From GCA-2683825 sp965662355 (GTDB taxonomy: Bacteria > Planctomycetota > UBA1135 > GCA-002686595), in contig CBFIHP010000011.1 in the NCBI GenBank assembly GCA_965662355.1, positions 1 through 64,000 on the forward strand: a stretch of 64,000 nt of DNA, in the 5' to 3' direction. Position numbers and translations under genes: made by a program. Below the pieces are notes generated by a model, which worked only from the letters and a program-made list of their open reading frames with translations, was not told the DNA's origin and did not search any database. Positions 18,003-27,035 of the stretch are shown in pieces; position 1 is the stretch's first letter, and every line of letters begins with the position of its first letter.

Positions 18003-20339
18003 TCAGCGTGCTCCAGCGGGCAGGTGTTCTGTCAGGTAACGCGTCAGGCGCGTGAAGAGGTGGCGGCGCGTGTTCTTGCCCTGACTGATCGAGTGGGTCC
18101 GATTGGGATAGATCTGCATATCGAACTGCTTGTCGTGGCGAATCAGCTCGTCGACCAGCGCCTCGCAGTTCTGATAGTGACAGTTGTCATCGCCGGTGCC
18201 GTAGACCAGCAGCAGCTTGCCGCGCAAGCGGTGCGCATGGGTGATCGGCGAACCATCCCGGAAGCCTTCCGGATTGTCCTTCGGCAGGCCCATGTAGCGC
18301 TCCTGGTAGATCGTGTCGTAGTAGCGTTGATCGGCCACGAACGCAATCGCCAGCGCCGTGTGATAGAGGTCGGGATAACGAAAAATCGCGTTGAGGCTCA
18401 TCGAGCCTCCCCCACTCCAGCCCCAGATCCCGACCCGCGAAGCATCGAGATACGGCCAGCGCTCTTGCAGTGCACGGAGCGCAGCGGCCTGGTCCTTCGG
18501 TGCGATGATTCCGATCTTCTCGTAGACGGACTTGCGCCAGGCCCGGCCGCGAGGACCCGGTGTACCCCGGTTGTCGACGCTGAGAACGACATAGCCCATC
18601 TGGGCCAGCATCAAGTGCCAGAGGTAATTGTGCCCACCCCAACGATCGAGCACCGTCTGCCCGGCGGGTTCGCCGTACACGAAGACCAACACGGGATAGC
18701 GCTTTTTGGGGTCGAAGTCGGGCGGACGAATCACCCAGCCGTCTAGCTCCGCCTTCTCGCCAACCCCATCATCCGTTTCGATCTCGACCCGGAAGAACTC
18801 CGACGGGCCTTTGTTGACCAAAGCGAGCTTCCGTTTCAGGGCCGCGTTAGCGGTCATCGTGCGCAGCACTCGGTGAGCTGGCAACGAGACCATTTCGATC
18901 GTCGCTGGGGAGTCGAACCCCGAATACCGATGAATGGCCCACTCACCATTGGGAGAGATCTGGTACGCGTGGGTGCCGTGTCGCTGGGGCGTGATCCGCA
19001 CGGGGTTCTCGCCGTCCCCACCGTCAAGCCTGGCCCGGTAGAGGAAGCGCTGCGTCGGATCGTCCGGCGAGGCGGTGAAGTACACCCAGCCCCGCTCCGC
19101 GTCGATGTGCTGAATGCTAACGACATCGTAGTCACCGGGCGTCACCAGCGTGATGGACGTTCCGTCGCGCGACAGGAAATAGAGATGCCGCCACCCATCT
19201 CGCTCGCTGACCCAGGTGAAGCGCTGGCCGTCGTCGAACCACTTGACGTCATCACATTCCTCGACCCATGCCTCGCCCCGGTCGGCAAACACCGTGCGGG
19301 TCTCGCCGGTCGTGACATCGGCGAACATGACCTGGCACTCGTTCTGCAAACGGTTGAAGCGTTGCAACATCAATTCGCTCGAATTGTCTGCCCACTCCAT
19401 ACGCGCAACGTAATCGTCACTCGGATGCCCGCCCAGCTTCATCCAGCGAATGTCACCGCCATCCGCGGACACCGCACCGATCCGACACGTCGGGTTGGTG
19501 GTGCCGACCTTGGGATACCGATAGCGCCGGACCTCTGAGTAGAGCTGTGAGGTGTTGTCGATCAAGCTGAACTGCCCCACCAGAGCCGCATCGATCTGCC
19601 AGAAGGCAATTCGCTCTCCATCCGGACTCCACCGAAAACCATCGCGCAGTCCCCACTCCTCTTCGTACACCCAGTCGAAGGTGCCGTTGGTCAAGGTATC
19701 GGACCCATCCTGGGTCAGTCGCGTGCGCAGCCCATCGGCGACATTTTCGACGTAGATGTCATGACGATACAGGTAGGCGACGCGGCGGCCCAGAGGATCG
19801 AACTTGGCGAACTGGAGCTGGCCTTCTTCAAATCCCTGTCCAAGTTGGCGCAACTCGCCCGAGCTTCGATCGAGCAGCCAATAGTCGCCGCGCGTGTGGT
19901 AGCGCCAAACACGCTGCGTGTTGGTGAAGACCAAGACCCGCCCACCATCGGCCGAGAAGCGGTAGTCCGAAATTCGAAGCGGCTCGGACTCACCGGGCGG
20001 GACAAGCTGCTGTGCAGCGACGATGATCTCACGCTGCCCGGTGGCCGGATCGTACCGCACCAGATCCCGCCCTTTGCCGTCGGAGGCGCTCTCTAGCGTT
20101 GCAAGTCCATTGTTGTCCAGCCACCACGCCGGTCCAAACCCCTCGGCACGGAAGTGACCGTTGAACAACTGCTCGAGAGTGATCTCGCCAGCGCTCTTTG
20201 CCTCCTCCGTCGGTGCTAGCCGTTCCGGATTCGAGGAGCAGCCTGGACTGAACAGCAGCGTGGCGAGCAAGCTCGCGACACGTGCGAGTCTGCTATCGAT
20301 TCGAGGCGGCGAGGAATGCGGAATGGGGAGCTGCTCCAT
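18003..20339 (-). CDS. Dipeptidyl-peptidase IV family protein (S9B)
   Basis: Protein of 778 residues with a lipoprotein-like signal (LLATLLFSPGC) and the DPP IV layout: an eight-bladed propeller up to about residue 500, then an alpha/beta hydrolase. Catalytic residues are the Ser in G-I-W-G-W-S-G-G-G-S near residue 640, Asp in Y-G-T-G-D-D-N near 715, and His in N-R-T-H-S-I near 750. The nucleophile motif reads GWSGGG in place of the usual GWSYGG. The propeller holds the E-E pair (D-W-V-Y-E-E-E-W) that holds the substrate amino terminus in this family. It should release X-Pro or X-Ala dipeptides in the periplasm and heads an operon with proline iminopeptidase. Confidence 0.92.
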   Translation of the reverse strand: MEQLPIPHSSPPRIDSRLARVASLLATLLFSPGCSSNPERLAPTEEAKSAGEITLEQLFNGHFRAEGFGPAWWLDNNGLATLESASDGKGRDLVRYDPATGQREIIVAAQQLVPPGESEPLRISDYRFSADGGRVLVFTNTQRVWRYHTRGDYWLLDRSSGELRQLGQGFEEGQLQFAKFDPLGRRVAYLYRHDIYVENVADGLRTRLTQDGSDTLTNGTFDWVYEEEWGLRDGFRWSPDGERIAFWQIDAALVGQFSLIDNTSQLYSEVRRYRYPKVGTTNPTCRIGAVSADGGDIRWMKLGGHPSDDYVARMEWADNSSELMLQRFNRLQNECQVMFADVTTGETRTVFADRGEAWVEECDDVKWFDDGQRFTWVSERDGWRHLYFLSRDGTSITLVTPGDYDVVSIQHIDAERGWVYFTASPDDPTQRFLYRARLDGGDGENPVRITPQRHGTHAYQISPNGEWAIHRYSGFDSPATIEMVSLPAHRVLRTMTANAALKRKLALVNKGPSEFFRVEIETDDGVGEKAELDGWVIRPPDFDPKKRYPVLVFVYGEPAGQTVLDRWGGHNYLWHLMLAQMGYVVLSVDNRGTPGPRGRAWRKSVYEKIGIIAPKDQAAALRALQERWPYLDASRVGIWGWSGGGSMSLNAIFRYPDLYHTALAIAFVADQRYYDTIYQERYMGLPKDNPEGFRDGSPITHAHRLRGKLLLVYGTGDDNCHYQNCEALVDELIRHDKQFDMQIYPNRTHSISQGKNTRRHLFTRLTRYLTEHLPAGAR

Positions 20340-20675
20340 GGTCGCAGCATGCTACCCAACGCCCCACGGTAAAGGAGGTTCTCGTATCGGCGACTTCGAT
20401 GGGCAGGTCGTGCAAGAGCACTCCCTTGGCGTCGCGGACCGACAGGAGCGAATTTCTAGCCAAACGGTGGGGCTTCGACTCCCTCGATCCGTACAGGAAT
20501 CGTCGCGGAGGATGGGCCGCTCGGCCCGGCTCGGGCACGCCGTTCCACGAGCGCCCCAAAGTGCCTACGCCAGGGGGACCCTTGACGCAACCGATCTGGC
20601 GATCGTCGAGGAGATCGGCCTACGGACGTGACCTTGCAACACAGCTCGCAAGGCCACCCCCGTAAGCGGCGAGAA
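20340..20675. other. Intergenic region, nothing firm
   Basis: 336 bases between the DPP IV start and the end of the sorting-signal protein. Short frames are open on both strands (for example one ending at a TGA at 20629-20631) but none has a start signal or family resemblance. Remnants of a lost gene are possible. Confidence 0.35.
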
Positions 20676-21452
20676 CTACGAACGTCGGCGGATCATGCTG
20701 ATTCCGGCCAGACCAACCAGGCCGATGAGGGCCAAGAAGATATTCGTCGGCAGCGCCGGCACGGCAACGATCGGGCACGCTCCGAGGACATCATTGAAGG
20801 TGCTGCCCGCCTTGACCTGGCTCACGTTGATCAAGCCCGTGTAGTCTCCAGACTGACGCAAGGCTACGGCCTCGATCAAGGTGGCCGTGTTGGTTCCGGT
20901 ATGGCTGATGCTGGGATCGCTTTCCAGGGTGGGGTCGACCCAAAGCTTGCTCGTCCCGGTTGCCGCGTCCCAGTTGACAACGACGAAGTACTCCGTGTCG
21001 AAAAGGAGGTCGCTGGTCCAGGTCGCTCCGCCTCCGAGGCCCGAGCTGTCAGCGTGGATGGCCAGGCCGTAGTCGCCACCGCCGGACTGCACGACGACGC
21101 CCGTACGAGCACGAAAACCGAAACCGGCGTCCTTCAGGTGAAAGAAGTAGAGCCCATCGGCATCGGGCAGAACACTGTTTCCAGAGGGAACCGTGAGTCT
21201 CATCGAGGCGTACGTCGTGTCGCCCGCGCCGGCGGCTGGAAACGACAGGTTGATGTCTTCGCCAGAACCCGCGCCATGATCCAGCGTGGCCTCTCCGCCA
21301 TTGGACATGATAATCTTGTTGCCGGCTCCACTGTGGGCTACCCAGCCCTGGTTCGTCAGCGCGTCGGTGTAGGTGAATTCGTCACAGGCTTGGCCGCTGG
21401 CAGCGCTGCTAAGGGCTACCAGGGTCGCCCCAAATAGAAACAAGGCTCTCAT
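20676..21452 (-). CDS. Exported protein with a C-terminal sorting signal
   Basis: Protein of 258 residues with a signal peptide (LFLFGATLVALSSAASGQ). The middle resembles a LamG/concanavalin-like jelly roll: FGFRARTGVVVQSGGGDYGL near 110 and SDLLFDTEYFVVVNWDAATG near 145 are typical edge strands. The C-terminus has V-P-A-L-P, a 17-residue hydrophobic stretch (FLALIGLVGLAGISMI) and R-R-R, the tripartite layout of PEP-CTERM/IPTL-CTERM sorting signals, where an exosortase cleaves and anchors the protein. The exact motif is not the canonical PEP, so a related sorting class is likely. No exosortase gene is in the window. Confidence 0.65.
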   Translation of the reverse strand: MRALFLFGATLVALSSAASGQACDEFTYTDALTNQGWVAHSGAGNKIIMSNGGEATLDHGAGSGEDINLSFPAAGAGDTTYASMRLTVPSGNSVLPDADGLYFFHLKDAGFGFRARTGVVVQSGGGDYGLAIHADSSGLGGGATWTSDLLFDTEYFVVVNWDAATGTSKLWVDPTLESDPSISHTGTNTATLIEAVALRQSGDYTGLINVSQVKAGSTFNDVLGACPIVAVPALPTNIFLALIGLVGLAGISMIRRRS

Positions 21453-21714
21453 CTAAGTTCCTTCATGGTGATTGTCTCGCAGGGATAGTGATAGAGGCAA
21501 GACTAGCCGGCTTCCGGAAGCCGTGTTCAGGCAATTGGGATTCCCTTGTCAAACACCGTGCGGCGGCGCGTCGAGGGCCTGACGCATCCGTGATTGGGTC
21601 CGTCCAGCGCAGAAGTCCTACACCGACGACGACTACGAACAGAACTTGACGCAAGATCCAGGGCGACACCGATTAGGATTCGGCTATCCGAAACCATCAC
21701 ACTGCAATCGTCGC

Positions 21715-22590
21715 ATGCTCCGAACGACACGTGCCCGGCCGAGTACACTCTGGCTCCTCGCGAGCGCCGCGCTTGTGGGCTGCTCCACACCTCCGACCGT
21801 GAATCCGACCCAGCGCCCGCTCTTCGTCGCTACCTGGCCGTTCGGCAAGCAGGCCACCGAACGTGCGCTCGCCAGCGTTCGAGAGGGTGGCTCCTTGCTC
21901 GATGGTGTCGAGCAAGGCATCCGCCTGATCGAGAGTCTCTCCTCCGACGGCTCCGTCGGCCTCGAAGGCCGTCCCAACGCGGCGGGCTACACGCAGCTCG
22001 ACGCTTCTATCATGAACGGCCCCGACCACGGCGCTGGCAGTGTCGCGGCCATGGAGGGAGTCGTCTATCCGATCAGCGTCGCGCGGGCGGTGATGGAGCA
22101 CTCGCCCCACGTCATGCTGGTCGGCGAGGGCGCGCGCTGGTTCGCCCTCGAACACGGGGTCGAGGCGATCGATATCGAAAAGCACGCCGCTTTGAAGGCG
22201 GCCTGGCTCGCTCGTGAGGTCGAGGGAGATACGGGAGAACGCGGTCACGATACCATCACCGTGCTGGCCCTGGATGCCGATGGAAACCTGTGCGGCGGAT
22301 CCTCTACCAGTGGCTCCGGTGGCAAGTATCCAGGGCGCGTGGGGGACTCCCCCATCCTGGGAGCGGGCCTCTACGTCGACAACGAAGTCGGTGCCGCCGG
22401 TGCGACGGGGCTGGGCGAAAACATCATGCGCCACTGCGCGTCCGTCATGATCGTCGAGCGCATGCGTCAGGGACTTCACCCAAGAGCCGCTTGCGAGGAA
22501 GTCATCCACTACATCGCTGCCCACGACCCTCTTGGCTACGAGCTCTCGATGCACTTCATCGCCATCGACAAGGCCGGACGACACGGAGCT
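21715..22590 (+). CDS. N4-(beta-N-acetylglucosaminyl)-L-asparaginase-like lipoprotein, 3' end in gap
   Basis: At least 292 residues of an Ntn-hydrolase of the isoaspartyl peptidase/glycosylasparaginase family. The start at ATG 21715 gives a lipoprotein signal (LWLLASAALVGC). Self-processing would occur before the Thr in R-G-H-D-T-I-T-V-L-A near residue 181, the N-terminal nucleophile of this family. Substrate-loop motifs GRVGDSPILGAGLYVDNEVG near 212 and ATGLGENIMR match glycosylasparaginases more closely than plain L-asparaginases. Family members split the GlcNAc-Asn bond of N-glycoproteins. The frame runs into a run of N at 22591, so about the last 40-60 residues and the stop are unseen. 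Confidence 0.82.
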
Positions 22591-22777
22591 NNNNNNNNNN
22601 NNNNNNNNNNNNNNNNNNNNNNNNNNNNNNNNNNNNNNNNNNNNNNNNNNNNNNNNNNNNNNNNNNNNNNNNNNNNNNNNNNNNNNNNNNNNNNNNNNNN
22701 NNNNNNNNNNNNNNNNNNNNNNNNNNNNNNNNNNNNNNNNNNNNNNNNNNNNNNNNNNNNNNNNNNNNNNNNNNNNN
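22591..22777. other. Assembly gap (187 N)
   Basis: Run of N hiding the end of the glycosylasparaginase gene and the start of the beta-roll protein. The two genes read in different frames, and 187 bases is little room for both ends, so the true gap may be longer. Confidence 0.99.
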
Positions 22778-23740
22778 ACGTCCGTGCTCATCGGGGTGCT
22801 CGTCGTCGCCCTGGCCATGTCCGTGCAATCGCTCGGTTCTACCCAGCGCATTCTCCTGCTCACGGCCGAAGAGAAGGAGATTCTCAGCCACCTGGACATC
22901 GTGTACCTCGACGACGCCCAGGGTGGCCTGGCCAAGACGATTCGAGTCTCTGGCGTCAACCTGCAGATCGTCAATGCTCTGGGGGCCACGAACGGCCTCC
23001 CGGGGGATCCGGATTCCACGGATCCCCTGGCCACGCTGACCAACAGCGTCGGCAACCTGATCGTCGGCTACAACGAGCTCGGCAACCCGGTAGGCGACAA
23101 CCGCGCTGGTTCGCACAACATCGTCGTGGGACATGGGAACAACTACGTGAGTTTCGGAGGCCTCGTGGCGTCCCGTGACAACACGTCCTCCGGCGCGTAC
23201 GCCTGCGTGACGGGCGGCACACGCAATCGAGCCATTGCCAACTTTGCCGCGATCAACGGTGGTCGCAACGGGCTCGCCTCCGGCGTCGAGGCGGCCATCA
23301 ACGGCGGATTGGCCGGCGTTGCCGCGGGCGAACAAGCGACGGTGAACGGCGGCGCCGCCTGCACGGCGCTAGGCGACAACTCCAGCATCGGTGGCGGGAA
23401 TCAGAATACCGCCAGCGGACCCCACGCAAGCGTCCAGGGTGGCGAACAGAATCAAGCCACGGGTCTGGCCGCCGCAATCACGGGCGGCCAGGACAACCAG
23501 GCCAACGCCAACTACGCCTGGATCGGCGGCGGGCAAGCCAACACCGCCGCAGGCAATCACTCCTCGGTCAGCGGAGGTCATTCGAATCTCGCCGAGGGCT
23601 TCTGGTCCTCGGTGGGTGGAGGGCAAGCCAATACCGCCGGCCCAGCGAATCAGAACTTTGCAACCGTCAGCGGTGGGATGGGGCGCTCGACGTTGGACTC
23701 ACACGACTGGGCTGGCGGAGGCCTTCTGGAAGATATCTAG
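22778..23740 (+). CDS. Beta-roll repeat surface protein, 5' end in gap
   Basis: About 320 visible residues. The first residues after the gap (TSVLIGVLVVALAMSVQSLG) look like a signal peptide or membrane anchor, so only a few residues may be missing. A linker with EEKEILSHLDIVYLDD follows, then from about residue 144 a run of 15-residue repeats with V/I-x-G-G, N and A-x-G at fixed places. Such G-G-x-x-N-x-A-x-G repeats resemble the YadA-like head (Hep_Hag) left-handed beta-roll of trimeric adhesins, though those use 14 residues. No membrane-anchor barrel is present; the protein stops at E-D-I soon after the repeats. A role in surface attachment is inferred only from repeat type. Confidence 0.65.
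   Translation, partial: TSVLIGVLVVALAMSVQSLGSTQRILLLTAEEKEILSHLDIVYLDDAQGGLAKTIRVSGVNLQIVNALGATNGLPGDPDSTDPLATLTNSVGNLIVGYNELGNPVGDNRAGSHNIVVGHGNNYVSFGGLVASRDNTSSGAYACVTGGTRNRAIANFAAINGGRNGLASGVEAAINGGLAGVAAGEQATVNGGAACTALGDNSSIGGGNQNTASGPHASVQGGEQNQATGLAAAITGGQDNQANANYAWIGGGQANTAAGNHSSVSGGHSNLAEGFWSSVGGGQANTAGPANQNFATVSGGMGRSTLDSHDWAGGGLLEDI
23207..23686 (+). repeat. 15-residue (45-base) coding repeats
   Basis: Repeat units start at 23207, 23252, 23297, 23342, 23387, 23432, 23477, 23522, 23567 and 23612. Each begins V/I-x-G-G, as in INGGRNGLASGVEAA and IGGGNQNTASGPHAS. The first nine are exactly 45 bases; the tenth has three extra residues. Confidence 0.85.
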
Positions 23741-23760
23741 GCGAGCTTGGCCGCGGAACC

Positions 23761-24825
23761 CTACGGCACCTCGAGCAGCTCGAGCATCGCCCGACCGAAC
23801 GCATCCCCCATCGCGTAGAAAATCTCGCCACTGCCGAAGTAGTGGTACGGCCGGTCGGAAGTGCGCGCCGAGTATTCCGCCTCGATCTCCCTCCACGGGG
23901 CCCAGGCCGCTTCCTTGGCCTGCTCCGTCTCGACCAGCCTGGCCTTGCGCTTGCAGTCCAGCCATACCTGGTATTGCTCGTGAAGGAGCGGATCGATGAA
24001 CGGACTCGTGGGAACGTAACGCACGCTGTCCCTGAATTCGTCGGCGTCGGCAACGGCTTTCTGCTGGGCACGAAACGCGATCACCTTGTGGTTCGTGGGT
24101 TCCATTCCGGCTTGCCCCAGTTCGCCGATCACGACCGGCATGCGCGGAGCCTTCAGGTCGCTGCGAACGTCGCGTATGAACTGTGCCAGTTGCTCGGTGT
24201 ACAAAGGGTTGCCGTTGCCGATCGAGTCGTTCCAACCCTGGAACCAGACCAGGCCAGCAAGCTGTATGGGGATGTCTTGCTCGACGGGGAAGACCTCGTC
24301 CAGGGAACTCAGGGTGGCGCGCACCTCGTCGAGCATGCGCTGATAGCGCCCTCCGGGTCCACCGCTTCCCGGTGGTAGAAAATCCTTGCTGAGGCTGGCT
24401 CCTCCCCAGGCGCACTTGATCAAGAGCACGCGGCCCTCGAGCCGATTGCCGACGACCGTACCGAAGCCGAGCTCCGGTCCGATTTGTCCGGGTTTGCCAC
24501 CGTAGCCGACGGTGAGACCCCCCGCGCGACGATCGTCGTCGCCATGGCGATAGGAGATCCACACATCGTCGCGCACGGCCCAGTCCTCGCCCTGCTTCAG
24601 ATGCCCATAGCGCGCACGCTCCTCGGTGCTGGCGCCTTCCGCCAGGGCGCGTTCGAGATGCTCGACCGCTCCCTTGCCCTCCATGTTGGACTGTCCAACG
24701 AGCAGAAAAACCTGCAGCGGCTCGTCCCAATCGACTTCTGATCCCCCGGGCTGAGCGTCGTACGGCTCGTTTCGAGCCGTGGTAACGAGAACAGCGAGGC
24801 TCAAAAGAGCGAGAGAGGCGTTCAT
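23761..24825 (-). CDS. Exported sialate O-acetylesterase-like protein
   Basis: Protein of 354 residues with a signal peptide (LALLSLAVLVTTARN). It has the SASA/SGNH hydrolase pattern: VFLLVGQSNMEGKGAVEH near residue 40 with the Ser nucleophile in G-Q-S-N-M, the Gly block (C-A-W-G-G-A-S-L), VWFQGWNDS near 207 as the Asn block, and a late HYFGSGEIFYAMGDAF segment. In this last part the usual D-x-x-H reads differently, so the catalytic His is uncertain. Family members remove acetyl groups from sialic acid or plant polysaccharides (CE6-like). It ends 21 bases from the convergent beta-roll gene. The substrate is not predictable. Confidence 0.8.
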   Translation of the reverse strand: MNASLALLSLAVLVTTARNEPYDAQPGGSEVDWDEPLQVFLLVGQSNMEGKGAVEHLERALAEGASTEERARYGHLKQGEDWAVRDDVWISYRHGDDDRRAGGLTVGYGGKPGQIGPELGFGTVVGNRLEGRVLLIKCAWGGASLSKDFLPPGSGGPGGRYQRMLDEVRATLSSLDEVFPVEQDIPIQLAGLVWFQGWNDSIGNGNPLYTEQLAQFIRDVRSDLKAPRMPVVIGELGQAGMEPTNHKVIAFRAQQKAVADADEFRDSVRYVPTSPFIDPLLHEQYQVWLDCKRKARLVETEQAKEAAWAPWREIEAEYSARTSDRPYHYFGSGEIFYAMGDAFGRAMLELLEVP

Positions 24826-24880
24826 GGCCGGAATGGTATCACGCTAAGATCCCGGCCTCGCATACCAAGGAAAAGCCCCA

Positions 24881-27034
24881 ATGCATCCGAGCGACCTCGT
24901 ACTCCTCGCCTCCACCGCCATCCTTCTCAGCGCTTGCGCCGGAACCCCCGACGGCCCCACGTCGAAACCGACGAACAACTCCCTGCTTGCGGAGTGGAGC
25001 GGCCCCTACGGTGGGGTTCCGGCCTTCGATCGTATGGACCTCCGCGACCTCGAACCGGCCCTCGAGTACGGCATGGCGACCCAGCTCAGAGAGATCGAGG
25101 CGATTGCGCAAAACCCCACGCCGCCTTCCTTCATGAACACCATCGTGGCCATGGAAGGCACGGGCAGCGATCTCGAGCGGATCACCACCTACTGGGGCAT
25201 CTGGGGCTCGAACCTCTCGTCACCGGACTTCCGCGAGATACAGGGCAAGATGGCCCCCAAGCTGTCGGATTTCCGCACCAAGATCACGCAGAACCAGGCC
25301 TTGTTCGAGCGCGTGAAGACGATCTACGAAGGACCGGAGATGTCGGGGCTGCGGCCGGATCAAAAACGGCTCGTGTGGCTCGTCTACAACAGTTTTGCAC
25401 GGAACGGCGCGACCCTCACGGGGGCCGCGAAGGAGCGCTACGCCGAGATCAACCAGAAGCTCGCCGAGCTACACACCAGGTTCGCGAACAACGTGCTCCA
25501 CGACGAGGAAGGCTATGTCCTCTTCCTCGATGAAGGCCAGCTGGGTGGGTTGTCCAAGGGCTTCATCCAGGCCTCCGCGTCGGCCGCGAAGGGGCGCGAC
25601 AAGCCGGGCAAGTACGCCATCACGAACACGCGCTCCTCGATGTCGCCTTTCCTGACGTTCTCGACGGAACGCGAGCTGCGCAAACAGGTCTGGACGAACT
25701 ACTACTCCCGGGGAGACAACGGCGACGAGTACGACAACAACGCCCTGATCGCCCAGATCCTTCAAATGCGCCACGAACGCGTGCAGCTTCTCGGCTACGA
25801 GAACTACGCCCAGTGGCGTCTGGAGGATCGCATGGCCAAGAATCCCGAAAGCGCCTACGCTTTGATGGAAGCGGTCTGGCCGGCGGCGCTCGCCCGCGTC
25901 CACGAAGAGGTGCGAGACATGCAGGCCATCGCCGACAGCGAGGGAGCCGGGATCACCATCGCTCCCTGGGACTATCGCTTCTACGCGGAAAAGGTTCGCA
26001 AGGCCAAGTACGACCTCGATTCCGAAGAGGTCAAAAAGTACCTCCAGCTGGACAAGCTGCGCGAGGCGATGTTCTACGTGGCCGGCGAACTCTTCCGCTT
26101 CGAGTTCAACGAGGTCCAGGAAGGGCAGGTTCCCGTCTTCCATGAGGACGTCCGGGTCTGGGATGTGCACAACAAGGACACGGGAGCCTACGTCGGCCTC
26201 TGGTATCTCGATCCCTATGCCCGTCAGGGCAAGCGCTCCGGTGCGTGGGCCACGGCCTATCGCGACCACCACACCCTGGACGGACACCAGACCGTTCTCG
26301 GTTCGAACAACTGCAACTTCATCAAGGGCGCGCCGGGCGAACCTGTGCTGGTCTCATGGGACGATGCCGAGACCTTCTTCCACGAATTCGGGCACGCGCT
26401 CCACTATCTCTCCTCCAGCGTGGATTATCCCACCCTGAACGGCGGGGTTCGGGACTACACCGAGTTCCAGTCCCAGTTGCTCGAACGCTGGCTGACGACC
26501 GATGCGGTCATCGACAACTTCCTCGTTCATTGCGAGACCGGCAAACCGATCCCCGCCAGCCTGGTGGCCAAGATCAAGAAATCCTCCACCTTCAACCAGG
26601 GCTTTGCCACGACGGAATACCTGGCCTCGGCGCTGGTCGACATGAAATATCACTCCGTCGATCCCACGGGTATCGACCCCGATGCCTTCGAGCGGGAAAC
26701 CCTGGCCGGGTTAGACATGCCCGACGAGATCGTGATGCGTCACCGCAGCCCGCATTTCGCTCACATCTTCTCGGGCGAGGGCTACTCGACCGGATACTAC
26801 GGCTACATGTGGGCCGATGTTCTCACCTCCGACGCCGCGGAGGCCTTCGAGCAAGCCCCCGGGGGATACTACGATCGCGACCTCGCACGCAAACTGGTGG
26901 ACCACCTCTTCACCGTGCGCAACGCCGTCGATCCGGCCGAGGCCTACCGCGCTTTCCGCGGGCGCGACGCCAAGATCGAGGCCCTGATGCGCGACCGCGG
27001 CTTCCCGGTTCCGGCCAGCATGCCGTCCAACTGA
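24881..27034 (+). CDS. M3 family metallopeptidase (peptidyl-dipeptidase Dcp-like) lipoprotein
   Basis: Protein of 717 residues, the usual length for oligopeptidase A/Dcp enzymes. The zinc motif is H501-E-F-G-H505 in T-F-F-H-E-F-G-H-A-L-H, with the downstream Glu in the D-Y-T-E-F-Q-S-Q segment, and the family segment HRSPHFAHIFSGEGYSTGYY near residue 625 that closes over the substrate. The start codon follows an AAGGA Shine-Dalgarno and gives a lipoprotein signal (LASTAILLSACAG), so it works in the periplasm, unlike cytosolic Dcp. It should remove C-terminal dipeptides from oligopeptides. Its stop lies two bases from the convergent VTC-domain gene. Confidence 0.92.
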   Translation: MHPSDLVLLASTAILLSACAGTPDGPTSKPTNNSLLAEWSGPYGGVPAFDRMDLRDLEPALEYGMATQLREIEAIAQNPTPPSFMNTIVAMEGTGSDLERITTYWGIWGSNLSSPDFREIQGKMAPKLSDFRTKITQNQALFERVKTIYEGPEMSGLRPDQKRLVWLVYNSFARNGATLTGAAKERYAEINQKLAELHTRFANNVLHDEEGYVLFLDEGQLGGLSKGFIQASASAAKGRDKPGKYAITNTRSSMSPFLTFSTERELRKQVWTNYYSRGDNGDEYDNNALIAQILQMRHERVQLLGYENYAQWRLEDRMAKNPESAYALMEAVWPAALARVHEEVRDMQAIADSEGAGITIAPWDYRFYAEKVRKAKYDLDSEEVKKYLQLDKLREAMFYVAGELFRFEFNEVQEGQVPVFHEDVRVWDVHNKDTGAYVGLWYLDPYARQGKRSGAWATAYRDHHTLDGHQTVLGSNNCNFIKGAPGEPVLVSWDDAETFFHEFGHALHYLSSSVDYPTLNGGVRDYTEFQSQLLERWLTTDAVIDNFLVHCETGKPIPASLVAKIKKSSTFNQGFATTEYLASALVDMKYHSVDPTGIDPDAFERETLAGLDMPDEIVMRHRSPHFAHIFSGEGYSTGYYGYMWADVLTSDAAEAFEQAPGGYYDRDLARKLVDHLFTVRNAVDPAEAYRAFRGRDAKIEALMRDRGFPVPASMPSN

Positions 27035-27035
27035 A

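Noticed and set aside
23207..23686. Regular 45-base spacing, considered as a CRISPR-like array
   Set aside because: The period is coding and units are diverged protein repeats with no conserved DNA repeat and unique spacers.
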